From contig NZ_JAUSCG010000031.1 in NCBI RefSeq assembly GCF_030651615.1, positions 1 through 5,498 on the forward strand: 5,498 nucleotides of DNA, written 5' to 3'. Positions 1-5,498 of the stretch are shown piece after piece; the stretch's first letter is position 1, and each line of letters opens with the position of its first letter. The DNA comes from Methanocalculus sp. GTDB lineage: Archaea > Halobacteriota > Methanomicrobia > Methanomicrobiales > Methanocorpusculaceae. The notes under the pieces were generated by a model that was not told the origin of the DNA, made no database searches, and saw nothing but the letters and a program-made list of their open reading frames with translations. Made by a program: the position numbers and the translations under genes.

Positions 1-202
1 CGGCGATGATAAATTCAAGTCCAAAAATGAGTTTGTTGGTAAAATCTCTACGTATTGAATTGTAGGTAACTGATTTTTGGTGAATCACTTCAAGTCTGAG
101 AACACCGATGATAGCACGAACACCACCAAAAATTATCAGAAGAGCTCCGGCGGTCTCGAAGGCAAGAACAAAGTAATGAAGAATGATATCAATCGCTTCC
201 AT
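1..202 (-). CDS. DUF1622-like small membrane protein, N-terminal part (cut by window edge)
   Basis: The minus strand is open from an ATG at 202 to the window edge, giving 67 codons with no stop. The protein begins MEAIDIILHYFVLAFETAGA and continues with a hydrophobic stretch (about residues 8-34, including a FGGVRAIIGVLRLE segment). A polar, basic stretch follows (IHQKSVTYNSIRRDFTNK), then a second hydrophobic segment starts near residue 58 (LIFGLEFIIA). This arrangement, one helix, a basic loop and then an FGLEFIIA-type helix, is what I recall for the DUF1622 family of roughly 110-130-residue integral membrane proteins of unknown function. So about half the protein is probably visible. An in-frame ATG at 220 would add six residues. 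I prefer 202 because an AT-rich TATA-like element lies about 26-37 bp upstream, which would suit a leaderless or short-leader transcript. It is transcribed away from hxlB. Function is unknown; the family call is from memory of the pattern. Confidence 0.72.
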   Translation of the reverse strand, partial: MEAIDIILHYFVLAFETAGALLIIFGGVRAIIGVLRLEVIHQKSVTYNSIRRDFTNKLIFGLEFIIA

Positions 203-227
203 ATTCCTGATATGGATCATGCACCAT

Positions 228-239
228 TTATTAAGTATA
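228..239 (-). promoter_or_regulatory. Possible TATA box for the DUF1622-like gene
   Basis: On the minus strand this reads TATACTTAATAA. It is centred about 31 bp upstream of the ATG at 202, close to the spacing of an archaeal TATA box from a leaderless start. The same AT-rich patch reads TTATTAAGTATA on the plus strand, so it could also serve the divergent hxlB gene, with a leader of roughly 40 nt. This is a visual match only, and no BRE element was confirmed. Confidence 0.3.
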
Positions 240-300
240 CCATACTCTTCTCAGATATTCTCATGTAGGAAGGGGTAAAAGAAGTTATCAGGAATGTACC

Positions 301-903
301 ATGGTGAAAAATGGAAGAGTTCAGGATATGATGAGGCTGATGGCACAGAAAGTCCGGTCTATTGCTGATGCCATCGAAGATGAAGAGGTGGATGCGTTCA
401 CCCATGCAATTCTCAATGCCAAACGCATCTATGTGATGGGTGCCGGAAGATCCGGGCTTGTTGCAAAGGCATTTGCGATGAGGCTGATGCATCTTGGTCT
501 CAAATCATTTGTTGTCGGGGAGACGATCACTCCTGCAATCGAACAATCCGATATGATAATTGCCTTCTCCGGATCCGGCAACACGAAGACGATCGCAGAC
601 ATCTCAGAGACGGCAAAAGAGATAGGAGCCACAATTGGCCTTATTACATCGAATAAGGAATCACGGATTGGAAAGATCGCCGATGTTATCGTTGTCATCG
701 AGAGCCAGCGTGACGCCGTCACTGATGACTCTCATGAGTACGAAATCCGTCAGATGATGGGGGAACACAAGTCTTTTGCCCCACTCGGCACCATCTTCGA
801 GACGACTGCTATGATCTTCTCAGATGCTGTCGTCTCACGGTTGATGGAGATCACGCAGACCTCTGAGGGAGAACTGAAGAAGCGACATACCAACATTGAG
901 TAA
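301..903 (+). CDS. hxlB: 6-phospho-3-hexuloisomerase (SIS domain)
   Basis: This 200-residue cytoplasmic enzyme interconverts D-arabino-hex-3-ulose 6-phosphate and fructose 6-phosphate. In archaea lacking the oxidative pentose phosphate pathway, it works with hexulose-6-phosphate synthase (often fused to Fae in methanogens) to make ribulose 5-phosphate. The SIS fold is clear: GAGRSG at residues 47-52, then AMRLMHLG and VVGETITPAI (about 59-80), and the phosphosugar loop FSGSGNT at 89-95. The C-terminal region has PLGTIFE at 161-167, with the conserved Glu167, and ends with KRHTNIE carrying the conserved His196. These follow the Methanocaldococcus MJ1247 protein closely, except for a longer stretch at about 134-158. 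The ATG at 301 has AGGA at 290-293 upstream; the frame is open back to 232 but offers no earlier ATG. The partner synthase gene is not in the window. It is first in a likely three-gene operon. Confidence 0.93.
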   Translation: MVKNGRVQDMMRLMAQKVRSIADAIEDEEVDAFTHAILNAKRIYVMGAGRSGLVAKAFAMRLMHLGLKSFVVGETITPAIEQSDMIIAFSGSGNTKTIADISETAKEIGATIGLITSNKESRIGKIADVIVVIESQRDAVTDDSHEYEIRQMMGEHKSFAPLGTIFETTAMIFSDAVVSRLMEITQTSEGELKKRHTNIE

Positions 904-907
904 GGGA
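904..907 (+). promoter_or_regulatory. Ribosome-binding site deciding the aminotransferase start
   Basis: GGGA lies just after the hxlB stop codon and 6 bp before the ATG at 914. It favours that ATG over an in-frame TTG at 896 inside the end of hxlB. Its position right after the upstream stop suggests translational coupling. Confidence 0.5.
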
Positions 908-913
908 ATCCAT

Positions 914-2008
914 ATGAAATTTGCAGATAGGGTACTAAATCTTGAGATCTCTGGTATTCGGAAGATCTTTGAGTCGGCAGGGCCAAATGCTATCAGCCTT
1001 GCACTCGGTCAGCCCGACTTTGATACACCTCTTCATATCAAAGAGGCTGCGATTCGGGCGATACAAGATGGTAAGACGGGATATACGCAGAACTCCGGAA
1101 TCCCGGAACTCAGAGAGGCGATCTCTTCCAAGTTCAGGAACGAGAACGGACTCAGGTATTCACCATCAGAGATCATCGTCACCGCAGGTGCAAGTGAGGC
1201 ACTCCATATAGCAATGCAGGCTATGATTAACCCTGGTGACCGGGTGGTCTTCTCTGATCCTGGTTTTGTCTCCTATGGTGCCCTTGCAGAACTGGCAGGC
1301 GGAAGAGCAGACCCGGTTCCACTCGGAGAGGATCTTCGGATCGACCTGAACAGAACCTATGATGCGATAGATGGTGCAAGGATGGTCGTCCTGAACTCTC
1401 CGGCAAATCCGACCGGTATCGTCGAATCAAAAGATACGATCCGTGGGATCGTGGAATATGCAGACGATCAGGGGACAATCGTCATCTCCGATGAGGTCTA
1501 TGAGCACTTCATCTATGAAGGAAAACATTATAGTGCTGCGGCCTTTGGAGACAATGTCATCACTATCAACGCTACCAGCAAGACCTATGCAATGACAGGA
1601 TGGCGGTTAGGTCTGTTGGCGGCTCCGCTTGAGATCGTTGAGGAATGCATCAAGGTACACCAGTATGTTATCGCATGCGCCCCTTCAATCTCCCAGTATG
1701 CGGCCCTTGCAGGATATACCGGCGATCAGAGTGTCGTCACAGCGATGCGGGATGAATACCGTATACGCCGCGATATGATGGCAGGTGGCTTGAAAGAGAT
1801 GGGCTTTGACTTCAAAGTTCCTGAAGGTGCATTCTACCTCTTCGTCCCGATGAGAAAGGAGCAGATGGAAGCGATCATCTCAGCGGGTGTAATCATCGTT
1901 CCTGGCACTGCATTTGGAGAAAAAGGATCAGGATATGCACGGATCAGCTATGCTGCATCACAGGATGCCTTAAAAGAAGCACTTAATCGGATACGAAACG
2001 TTGTATAA
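914..2008 (+). CDS. Pyridoxal-phosphate aminotransferase, aspartate aminotransferase type
   Basis: This 364-residue fold-type I PLP enzyme belongs to the I-gamma aspartate/aromatic aminotransferase group and transfers an amino group between an amino acid and a 2-oxo acid in the cytoplasm. Visible landmarks, in order: ALGQPDFDTP (30-39), GYTQNSGIPELREAI (56-70), the cofactor-phosphate loop TAGASEA (90-96), NSPANPTG with Asn165 (161-168), SDEVYE with Asp193 (192-197), SKTYAMTGWRLG with the Schiff-base Lys223 (222-233), and YARISYA with Arg343, which binds the substrate carboxylate (341-347). All core residues are present and the length is normal, if slightly short. Substrate choice within this family (aspartate, alanine, aromatic or branched amino acids) cannot be read reliably from these motifs, so no gene symbol is given. 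The ATG at 914 is chosen over a TTG at 896. The gene lies 10 bp after hxlB and 0-9 bp before the peptidase gene. Confidence 0.93.
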   Translation: MKFADRVLNLEISGIRKIFESAGPNAISLALGQPDFDTPLHIKEAAIRAIQDGKTGYTQNSGIPELREAISSKFRNENGLRYSPSEIIVTAGASEALHIAMQAMINPGDRVVFSDPGFVSYGALAELAGGRADPVPLGEDLRIDLNRTYDAIDGARMVVLNSPANPTGIVESKDTIRGIVEYADDQGTIVISDEVYEHFIYEGKHYSAAAFGDNVITINATSKTYAMTGWRLGLLAAPLEIVEECIKVHQYVIACAPSISQYAALAGYTGDQSVVTAMRDEYRIRRDMMAGGLKEMGFDFKVPEGAFYLFVPMRKEQMEAIISAGVIIVPGTAFGEKGSGYARISYAASQDALKEALNRIRNVV

Positions 2009-2017
2009 GTGATTATT

Positions 2018-3049
2018 GTGGTACTTGAATTACTCAAACGGCTCTCGGACGCACATGGAGTGTCTGGGTATGAGCAGAATATCGTCGAGATGATCAAAGG
2101 TGAAATTGCACCCTATGTTGATGAACTCTCGACCGACTCAATGGGCAACCTGATCGCAGTAAAGAGGGGCGGTGACTTCAAGGTGATGCTTGCGGCCCAT
2201 ATGGATGAGATCGGGTGCATGGTCCAGTATATCGATGATAAAGGCTTCATCAGATTCATTACTCTTGGTGGATGGTTCATGCCTGCACTCTATGCACAGC
2301 GGGTCATCCTTCATGGAAAGAAGGGGCAGATCATCGGTGTGCTCGGCGGAAAACCTCCCCATATGATGAAAGATGAGGATCGGAAGAAGGAGCTGAAACA
2401 GGAGGAGCTCTTCATCGATATCGGTGCCTCATCTGCAGAAGATGTTGCCAACCTCGGAATTGAGATAGGCACCCCGATCACCATCGACAGAGAATTAAAA
2501 GAACTCGCAGGCGGTCGGTTAACCGGAAAGGCATTTGATAACCGGGTCGGATGCGCGATGCTGATTGAGACGCTCAAAAAGCTCGACTCGCCCCATACCA
2601 TCTATGCGGTCTTCACCGTCCAGGAAGAGGTCGGGTTGAAGGGAGCAAAGACGAGTGCTTATGCCATCAACCCTGATTGCGCCATCGCAACCGATGTCAC
2701 GATCCCAGGGGACCATCCGGGCATCGACAAGAAAGATGCGAGCATTGAGATGGGAAAAGGGCCTGTCATCATCATCGTCTCCGCAAGCGGGAGAGGTCTG
2801 ATATCTGATCCGAAGATGGTTGCATGGCTCCGCTCCACAGCAGAAGATGCAGGTATTCCTCACCAGATTGAAGTTGGAACCGGCGGCAATACAGATGCAA
2901 CGATCATCCATCTCGAACAGGGTGGGATTCCAAGTATTCCCCTCTCGATCCCGGCCCGGTACATCCATTCACCGGTTGAGGTTGTGGACTTAAACGATAT
3001 TAAAGAAGGCATCCGCCTCCTCTGTGAGGCACTGAAAACAAGACCCTGA
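2018..3049 (+). CDS. M42 family metallopeptidase (tetrahedral aminopeptidase type)
   Basis: The product is a 343-residue (from this start) di-metal aminopeptidase of family M42. Members form dodecameric tetrahedral cages that trim peptides released by the proteasome; some were once annotated as endoglucanases. The N-terminus, LLKRLSDAHGVSGYE, is typical. Metal and catalytic residues all appear, numbered from the GTG at 2018: His61 in AAHMDEIG, bridging Asp174 in AFDNRVG, the Glu203-Glu204 pair in VQEEVGLKGA, Asp226 in ATDVTIPGD, and His317 in RYIHSPVE. GGNTDA (289-294) is also characteristic. An insertion between the first His and Asp174 corresponds to the PDZ-like dimerisation domain. The start is uncertain. 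A GTG at 2009 abuts the aminotransferase stop. The GTG at 2018 has GTGAT (2009-2013), complementary to the 16S 3' end, just ahead, and gives the expected MVLELLKRL start. Operon position after the aminotransferase suits peptide or amino-acid turnover, but that link is inferred. Confidence 0.92.
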   Translation: MVLELLKRLSDAHGVSGYEQNIVEMIKGEIAPYVDELSTDSMGNLIAVKRGGDFKVMLAAHMDEIGCMVQYIDDKGFIRFITLGGWFMPALYAQRVILHGKKGQIIGVLGGKPPHMMKDEDRKKELKQEELFIDIGASSAEDVANLGIEIGTPITIDRELKELAGGRLTGKAFDNRVGCAMLIETLKKLDSPHTIYAVFTVQEEVGLKGAKTSAYAINPDCAIATDVTIPGDHPGIDKKDASIEMGKGPVIIIVSASGRGLISDPKMVAWLRSTAEDAGIPHQIEVGTGGNTDATIIHLEQGGIPSIPLSIPARYIHSPVEVVDLNDIKEGIRLLCEALKTRP

Positions 3050-3081
3050 AGAGGAATTTATTCCTCTTCTTCCTCTTTTTT
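3048..3081. terminator. Bidirectional terminator-like palindrome at the convergent junction
   Basis: GAAGAGGAAT at 3048-3057 is perfectly complementary to ATTCCTCTTC at 3060-3069 with two bases between. A realistic hairpin would open the inner pairs, leaving about 8 bp around a six-base loop. It covers the peptidase stop codon, the 8-bp gap and the lysS stop with its last codons. On the plus strand it is followed by a six-T run at 3076-3081. On the minus strand, TTGTTTTC follows a few bases beyond. This fits termination of both convergent transcripts. Archaeal termination depends mainly on T-runs, so the stem's contribution is inferred. Confidence 0.55.
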
Positions 3082-4557
3082 AATCGTCTTCATTGATGGG
3101 AAGAGGATCACTTCTTTGATCGAGTTCTGACCGGTTGCGAGCATCACAAGCCGGTCGATTCCGACACCCACCCCGCCAGTCGGCGGCATACCATATCCAA
3201 GCGCGTTGATGAAGTCATAATCGATCATCTGTGCTTCGAGATCCCCACGCTGGCGTTTTGCATCCTGCTCTTCAAATCGTGCCTTCTGATCAAGAGGGTC
3301 GTTCAGTTCAGAGAACCCGTTTGCAAGCTCCATTCCGGCAACGAATAGCTCAAAACGCTCGGTGAAACCGGGCTTTGACCGGTGCTTCTTTGCCAGGGGA
3401 GAGTTCTCTATCGGGAAGTCGTATATGAAAGTCGGCTGAATGAGGGTTGCCTCGACAAAATGCTCAAAGAAGAGGACGAGGAATTCACCCGGAGATATGG
3501 CCTTCTCCCATCCGTCAATCTGATTCTCTTCTGCGATCGCTCTGAGTTCAGCAGGTGATTTTGTATGGATATTGATTCCGGCAACATCAAGAACCGCATC
3601 TTCCATAGAGATCCGCTTCCATTGTGGGGCGAAGTTGATCTTCTTCTCATCGAAGGTTACCTCGTATGTGCCTGCGGCTTCCAAAATGATTCCGGAGATG
3701 AGGTCTTCTGTGAGGCTCATCATATCGTTATAGTCGGCATATGCGGAGTAAATCTCCACCATTGTAAATTCTGGGTTGTGATGGGTATCGATATCCTCGT
3801 TTCTGAAGTTCTTGGCGATCTCAAAGACCTTCTCAAAGCCACCAACGATCAACCGTTTCAGGTACAGCTCAGGTGCTATCCTGAGGTAGAGTTTCTGGTC
3901 AAGGTAGTTATGATATGTCGTAAACGGCCGGGCATTTGCACCACCATAGATCGGCTGGATCGTCGGGGTTTCAAACTCCATGAAGCCTGTTGCATTCAGG
4001 TCCGATCTGAGTTTGCTGATGATCCTGCTCCTGGTGCGGAATATGGCCCGTGCCTCGTCATTTGTGATCAGATCAAGGTACCGCTGACGGTACCTGGTCT
4101 CTACCTTTGTTAATCCATGGTACTTCTCAGGGAGAGGGCAGATGGATTTTGATAGGAGAGTAACTTCATCTGCCCAGATGCTGATCTCACCCACCTTTGT
4201 CCTGAATACATGACCCCTGACACCGACGATGTCTCCAACATCGATGTTCTTTGTGAAGAATGTGAATGCTTCATCTCCGAGATCATTCTTGCGGATATAG
4301 AGCTGAACCTTCCCGCTATCATCTCCAAGATCGGCAAATACGGTCTTGCCATGTGACCGTTTCGTATAGAGTCTGCCAGCGACAGCAACCGCTTCTTCAC
4401 TCTTATCATGGGAGATCTCAGAAAACTTTGAGAGAACCTCATCTGTTTTATCAGTTCGATCGAAACGCCAGGGGTAGACGGAGACCCCGCTCTCCTGCAG
4501 CTCTTTGAGTTTCTGCACTTTCTGCTCGTCAAAATTCAGACCGGGTGTTTCATTCAT
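3058..4557 (-). CDS. lysS: Lysyl-tRNA synthetase, class II
   Basis: This 499-residue cytoplasmic enzyme activates lysine with ATP and charges tRNA-Lys. An N-terminal OB-fold anticodon-binding domain (about 55-135, with VAVAGRLYTKRSHGKTVFADLGD) precedes the class II catalytic core. Core landmarks are RYRQRYLDLI (155-164), motif 1 around GFMEFETPTIQPIYGGANAR (191-210), motif 2 with NFRNEDIDTHHNPEFTMVE (250-268), ELANGFSELNDP (410-421) and motif 3 GGVGVGIDRLVML (461-473) with the catalytic Arg469. Motif 2's FRNE and the LysRS-type ELANGFSELNDP stretch favour lysine over aspartate or asparagine specificity. The ATG at 4557 has AGAGGA at 4566-4571 as ribosome-binding site, 8 bp away. Length matches bacterial and archaeal class II enzymes, without the N-terminal extension of eukaryotic ones. 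The protein ends in KKEEEEE, an unusually acidic tail whose codons form half of the junction palindrome. Many other euryarchaea use the unrelated class I LysRS instead. Confidence 0.96.
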   Translation of the reverse strand: MNETPGLNFDEQKVQKLKELQESGVSVYPWRFDRTDKTDEVLSKFSEISHDKSEEAVAVAGRLYTKRSHGKTVFADLGDDSGKVQLYIRKNDLGDEAFTFFTKNIDVGDIVGVRGHVFRTKVGEISIWADEVTLLSKSICPLPEKYHGLTKVETRYRQRYLDLITNDEARAIFRTRSRIISKLRSDLNATGFMEFETPTIQPIYGGANARPFTTYHNYLDQKLYLRIAPELYLKRLIVGGFEKVFEIAKNFRNEDIDTHHNPEFTMVEIYSAYADYNDMMSLTEDLISGIILEAAGTYEVTFDEKKINFAPQWKRISMEDAVLDVAGINIHTKSPAELRAIAEENQIDGWEKAISPGEFLVLFFEHFVEATLIQPTFIYDFPIENSPLAKKHRSKPGFTERFELFVAGMELANGFSELNDPLDQKARFEEQDAKRQRGDLEAQMIDYDFINALGYGMPPTGGVGVGIDRLVMLATGQNSIKEVILFPSMKTIKKEEEEE

Positions 4558-4565
4558 GGAAATAG

Positions 4566-4571
4566 TCCTCT
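4566..4571 (-). promoter_or_regulatory. lysS ribosome-binding site
   Basis: AGAGGA on the minus strand, 8 bp before the ATG at 4557. It supports that start and implies a leadered lysS transcript. Confidence 0.65.
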
Positions 4572-4636
4572 GTGATTATAGGATCGTCTTTGATCCGATG
4601 ATAATGACCTAATAAAATTGAATGGAAAAGTATTAA

Positions 4637-4664
4637 GGTGTAAGGGTGGAGGGAGATCCACACC
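4637..4664 (-). terminator. Hairpin downstream of the AIM24-family gene
   Basis: Two alternative stems can form: GGTGT/ACACC between 4637-4641 and 4660-4664, or GTGGA/TCCAC between 4646-4650 and 4657-4661. On the minus strand the hairpin begins 18 bp after the stop of the AIM24-family gene and is followed by T-rich sequence (TTAATACTTTTCC). This suggests a terminator separating that gene from lysS. The stems are short, so it could also be a leader structure of lysS or chance. Confidence 0.35.
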
Positions 4665-4671
4665 GTATAAA
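4665..4671 (-). promoter_or_regulatory. Possible TATA box for lysS
   Basis: TTTATAC on the minus strand lies in the 124-bp gap between the AIM24-family gene and lysS. With usual archaeal spacing it would start transcription near 4643-4645, giving a leader of about 85 nt. A weaker alternative, TTTTATTAG at about 4610-4618, would give a leader of about 30 nt. The choice is not settled by sequence. Confidence 0.25.
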
Positions 4672-4681
4672 CAATCAGAAA

Positions 4682-5377
4682 TTACCGGGATTTTGCCTGG
4701 ACTCTCGGCTCAATGATCGACCAGATCATATCAGCGAGCTCACGGACATTCTTCGTCTGGATATAGATCTCGCCAGGACCAGTGATCTCGGTGACGAGCC
4801 CTTCACCTGATAGTAGGGTCTCTTTCAACCCGCCAAACTTCGTCACACGGTACTGACAGGTATCGCTGAAGGCGACAAGATGGAAGTTATCGACGATCAT
4901 CTTCTCACCTGGTTTCAGTACATGTTTATCGATTGCGCCAAAGGTATTGATGAAGAGTGTCCCCTCACCTGAAACCCTGATCATCAGAAGACCCTGGCCA
5001 AAGAGCCCTTTTGTAAAGCCTTCCCACTTCATATCAAGGTCAACACCACGTTCAGCCGCGAGATACGAGGCTTTCTGAATGATATAGCCTTTCCCGGGAC
5101 CTATCTGAAGAGTGTCAACATCACCAAGCGGCGCAGCACTGAATGCCGCATCTCCAGCCTCGTTTCCGGCGGTATAGTCGGTGACAAAGAAACTCTGTCC
5201 TCCAAGAAGTGAGAGGCCGAGCGATCCGAGAAGGCTCTTCTCACGTTTTCTCGTCGATACAGTGATTGAGGGGTGCATATAGGTCATTGCCCCTGCCTCA
5301 GCAGTGATACTCTCCCCGGGATTGAGTGTTACCACAAGGAGCGAAAAGGATGGTTTGTACCGAATTTCATACTTCAT
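4682..5377 (-). CDS. AIM24 / TIGR00266 family protein
   Basis: This 231-residue protein resembles the widespread AIM24 (TIGR00266) family, a beta-rich fold found in bacteria, archaea and fungal mitochondria. Its biochemical role is not established; the yeast member affects mitochondrial inner-membrane organisation. Visible family features are the N-terminal PGESITAEAGAMTYM (20-34), a Gly/Leu-rich stretch then GGQSFFVTDYTA (59-70), IIQKASYLA (99-107), and the C-terminal GEGLVTEITGPGEIYIQTKN (191-210). The pattern of short Gly-turn beta strands repeats along the protein. No signal peptide or transmembrane helix stands out, so it is probably cytoplasmic or peripheral. The ATG at 5377 is well supported by GGTGA at 5385-5389, 7 bp upstream. 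Length is normal for the family. It lies on the same strand as lysS, but a 124-bp gap with a possible hairpin argues for separate transcripts. Its upstream region is cut short by a transposon end about 94 bp away. Confidence 0.9.
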   Translation of the reverse strand: MKYEIRYKPSFSLLVVTLNPGESITAEAGAMTYMHPSITVSTRKREKSLLGSLGLSLLGGQSFFVTDYTAGNEAGDAAFSAAPLGDVDTLQIGPGKGYIIQKASYLAAERGVDLDMKWEGFTKGLFGQGLLMIRVSGEGTLFINTFGAIDKHVLKPGEKMIVDNFHLVAFSDTCQYRVTKFGGLKETLLSGEGLVTEITGPGEIYIQTKNVRELADMIWSIIEPRVQAKSR

Positions 5378-5384
5378 CTGATCT

Positions 5385-5389
5385 TCACC
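5385..5389 (-). promoter_or_regulatory. Ribosome-binding site of the AIM24-family gene
   Basis: GGTGA on the minus strand, 7 bp before the ATG at 5377. It is a strong match to the archaeal anti-Shine-Dalgarno region and fixes this start. Confidence 0.7.
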
Positions 5390-5470
5390 AGTATTTCTGT
5401 ATCTGCGGGGAAGAAGATGAAGTTTGTCAACGACCCAACAATTGTCTCTTTGCTATTTCAGGTGGGTAAG

Positions 5471-5498
5471 GTCAACTACCCCGCCCTGAAGGACGGGG
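5471..5498 (-). mobile_element. IS200/IS605 (IS1341-type) right end with TnpB guide-RNA 3' hairpin, partial
   Basis: Read on the minus strand, CCCCGTCC (5498-5491), a TTCA loop and GGGCGGGG (5486-5479) form an 8-bp stem, followed by TAGTTGAC (5478-5471). I recognise this hairpin plus TAGTTGAC as the recurrent right end of IS605/IS1341-type elements in archaea and bacteria, where it ends the TnpB-associated guide RNA (omega RNA). One stem position is a G-U pair in minus-strand RNA but a C-A mismatch in plus-strand RNA, which supports minus-strand transcription. The element body and any tnpB gene would lie beyond the right edge, so whether it is intact, tnpB-only or a solo remnant cannot be told. 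Confidence 0.62.

Noticed and set aside
77..268. Plus-strand open frame of 63 codons before hxlB
   Set aside because: It lies antisense to the DUF1622-like gene, its product is polar and low in complexity with no recognisable motif, and the minus-strand reading gives a convincing membrane protein.
301..306. ACCATGG context around the hxlB start, resembling a eukaryotic initiation context
   Set aside because: This context has no role in archaeal initiation and is most likely chance.
896..913. TTG start at 896 for the aminotransferase, overlapping the end of hxlB
   Set aside because: The ATG at 914 has a better-placed ribosome-binding site and gives the usual short N-terminus of the family.
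2519..2968. Minus-strand open frame of 149 codons inside the M42 peptidase gene
   Set aside because: The plus-strand frame carries all the metal-binding motifs of the peptidase; the antisense product shows nothing recognisable.
3565..4113. Plus-strand open frame of 182 codons inside lysS
   Set aside because: It is fully antisense to a well-supported synthetase gene, rich in Cys and His as expected for a mirror frame, and has no family resemblance that I can see.
1..5498. CRISPR array, tRNA, rRNA or a defence-type gene cluster
   Set aside because: There are no regularly spaced repeats and no cloverleaf-like sequence, and all the long frames are housekeeping families. Only the right-edge hairpin hints at a mobile element.

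Overview
The window looks like chromosomal DNA from a euryarchaeal methanogen, most likely of the Methanomicrobiales. This rests on gene content (a stand-alone archaeal 6-phospho-3-hexuloisomerase, an M42 tetrahedral aminopeptidase and a short archaeal-type class II lysyl-tRNA synthetase), moderate GC with ATC/GAT-rich codons, and ribosome-binding sites of the GGTGA/GAGG type. The genus cannot be fixed from sequence alone.

Layout. Positions 1-202 hold the N-terminal part of a small membrane protein of the DUF1622 type on the minus strand, cut by the window edge. A divergent intergenic region of about 100 bp (203-300) follows. Next comes a tight plus-strand cluster: 6-phospho-3-hexuloisomerase (301-903), a class I/II-fold pyridoxal-phosphate aminotransferase of the aspartate aminotransferase type (914-2008) and an M42 metallopeptidase (about 2018-3049). 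The two gaps are 10 bp and 0-9 bp, so the three genes are probably cotranscribed. The cluster converges on lysS (minus, 3058-4557) with only 8 bp between the stop codons, and a perfect inverted repeat spans that junction. Upstream of lysS, also on the minus strand, lies an AIM24/TIGR00266-family gene (4682-5377).

The last 28 bases (5471-5498) do not belong to the AIM24 gene. They match the terminal hairpin and TAGTTGAC end typical of IS200/IS605 (IS1341-type) elements, the part that forms the 3' end of the TnpB guide RNA. The body of the element, if present, lies beyond the right edge. Its orientation, judged from a G-U wobble that pairs only in the minus-strand RNA, points the guide portion leftward into the short region upstream of the AIM24 gene.

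Functionally this is mostly housekeeping: pentose-phosphate supply by the ribulose monophosphate route, amino-acid transamination, peptide turnover and lysine charging. No pathway obviously links all the genes. The most interesting signals are the transposon end at the right edge and the shared terminator-like palindrome at the convergent junction. I see no strong evidence for a wholly new multi-gene system.
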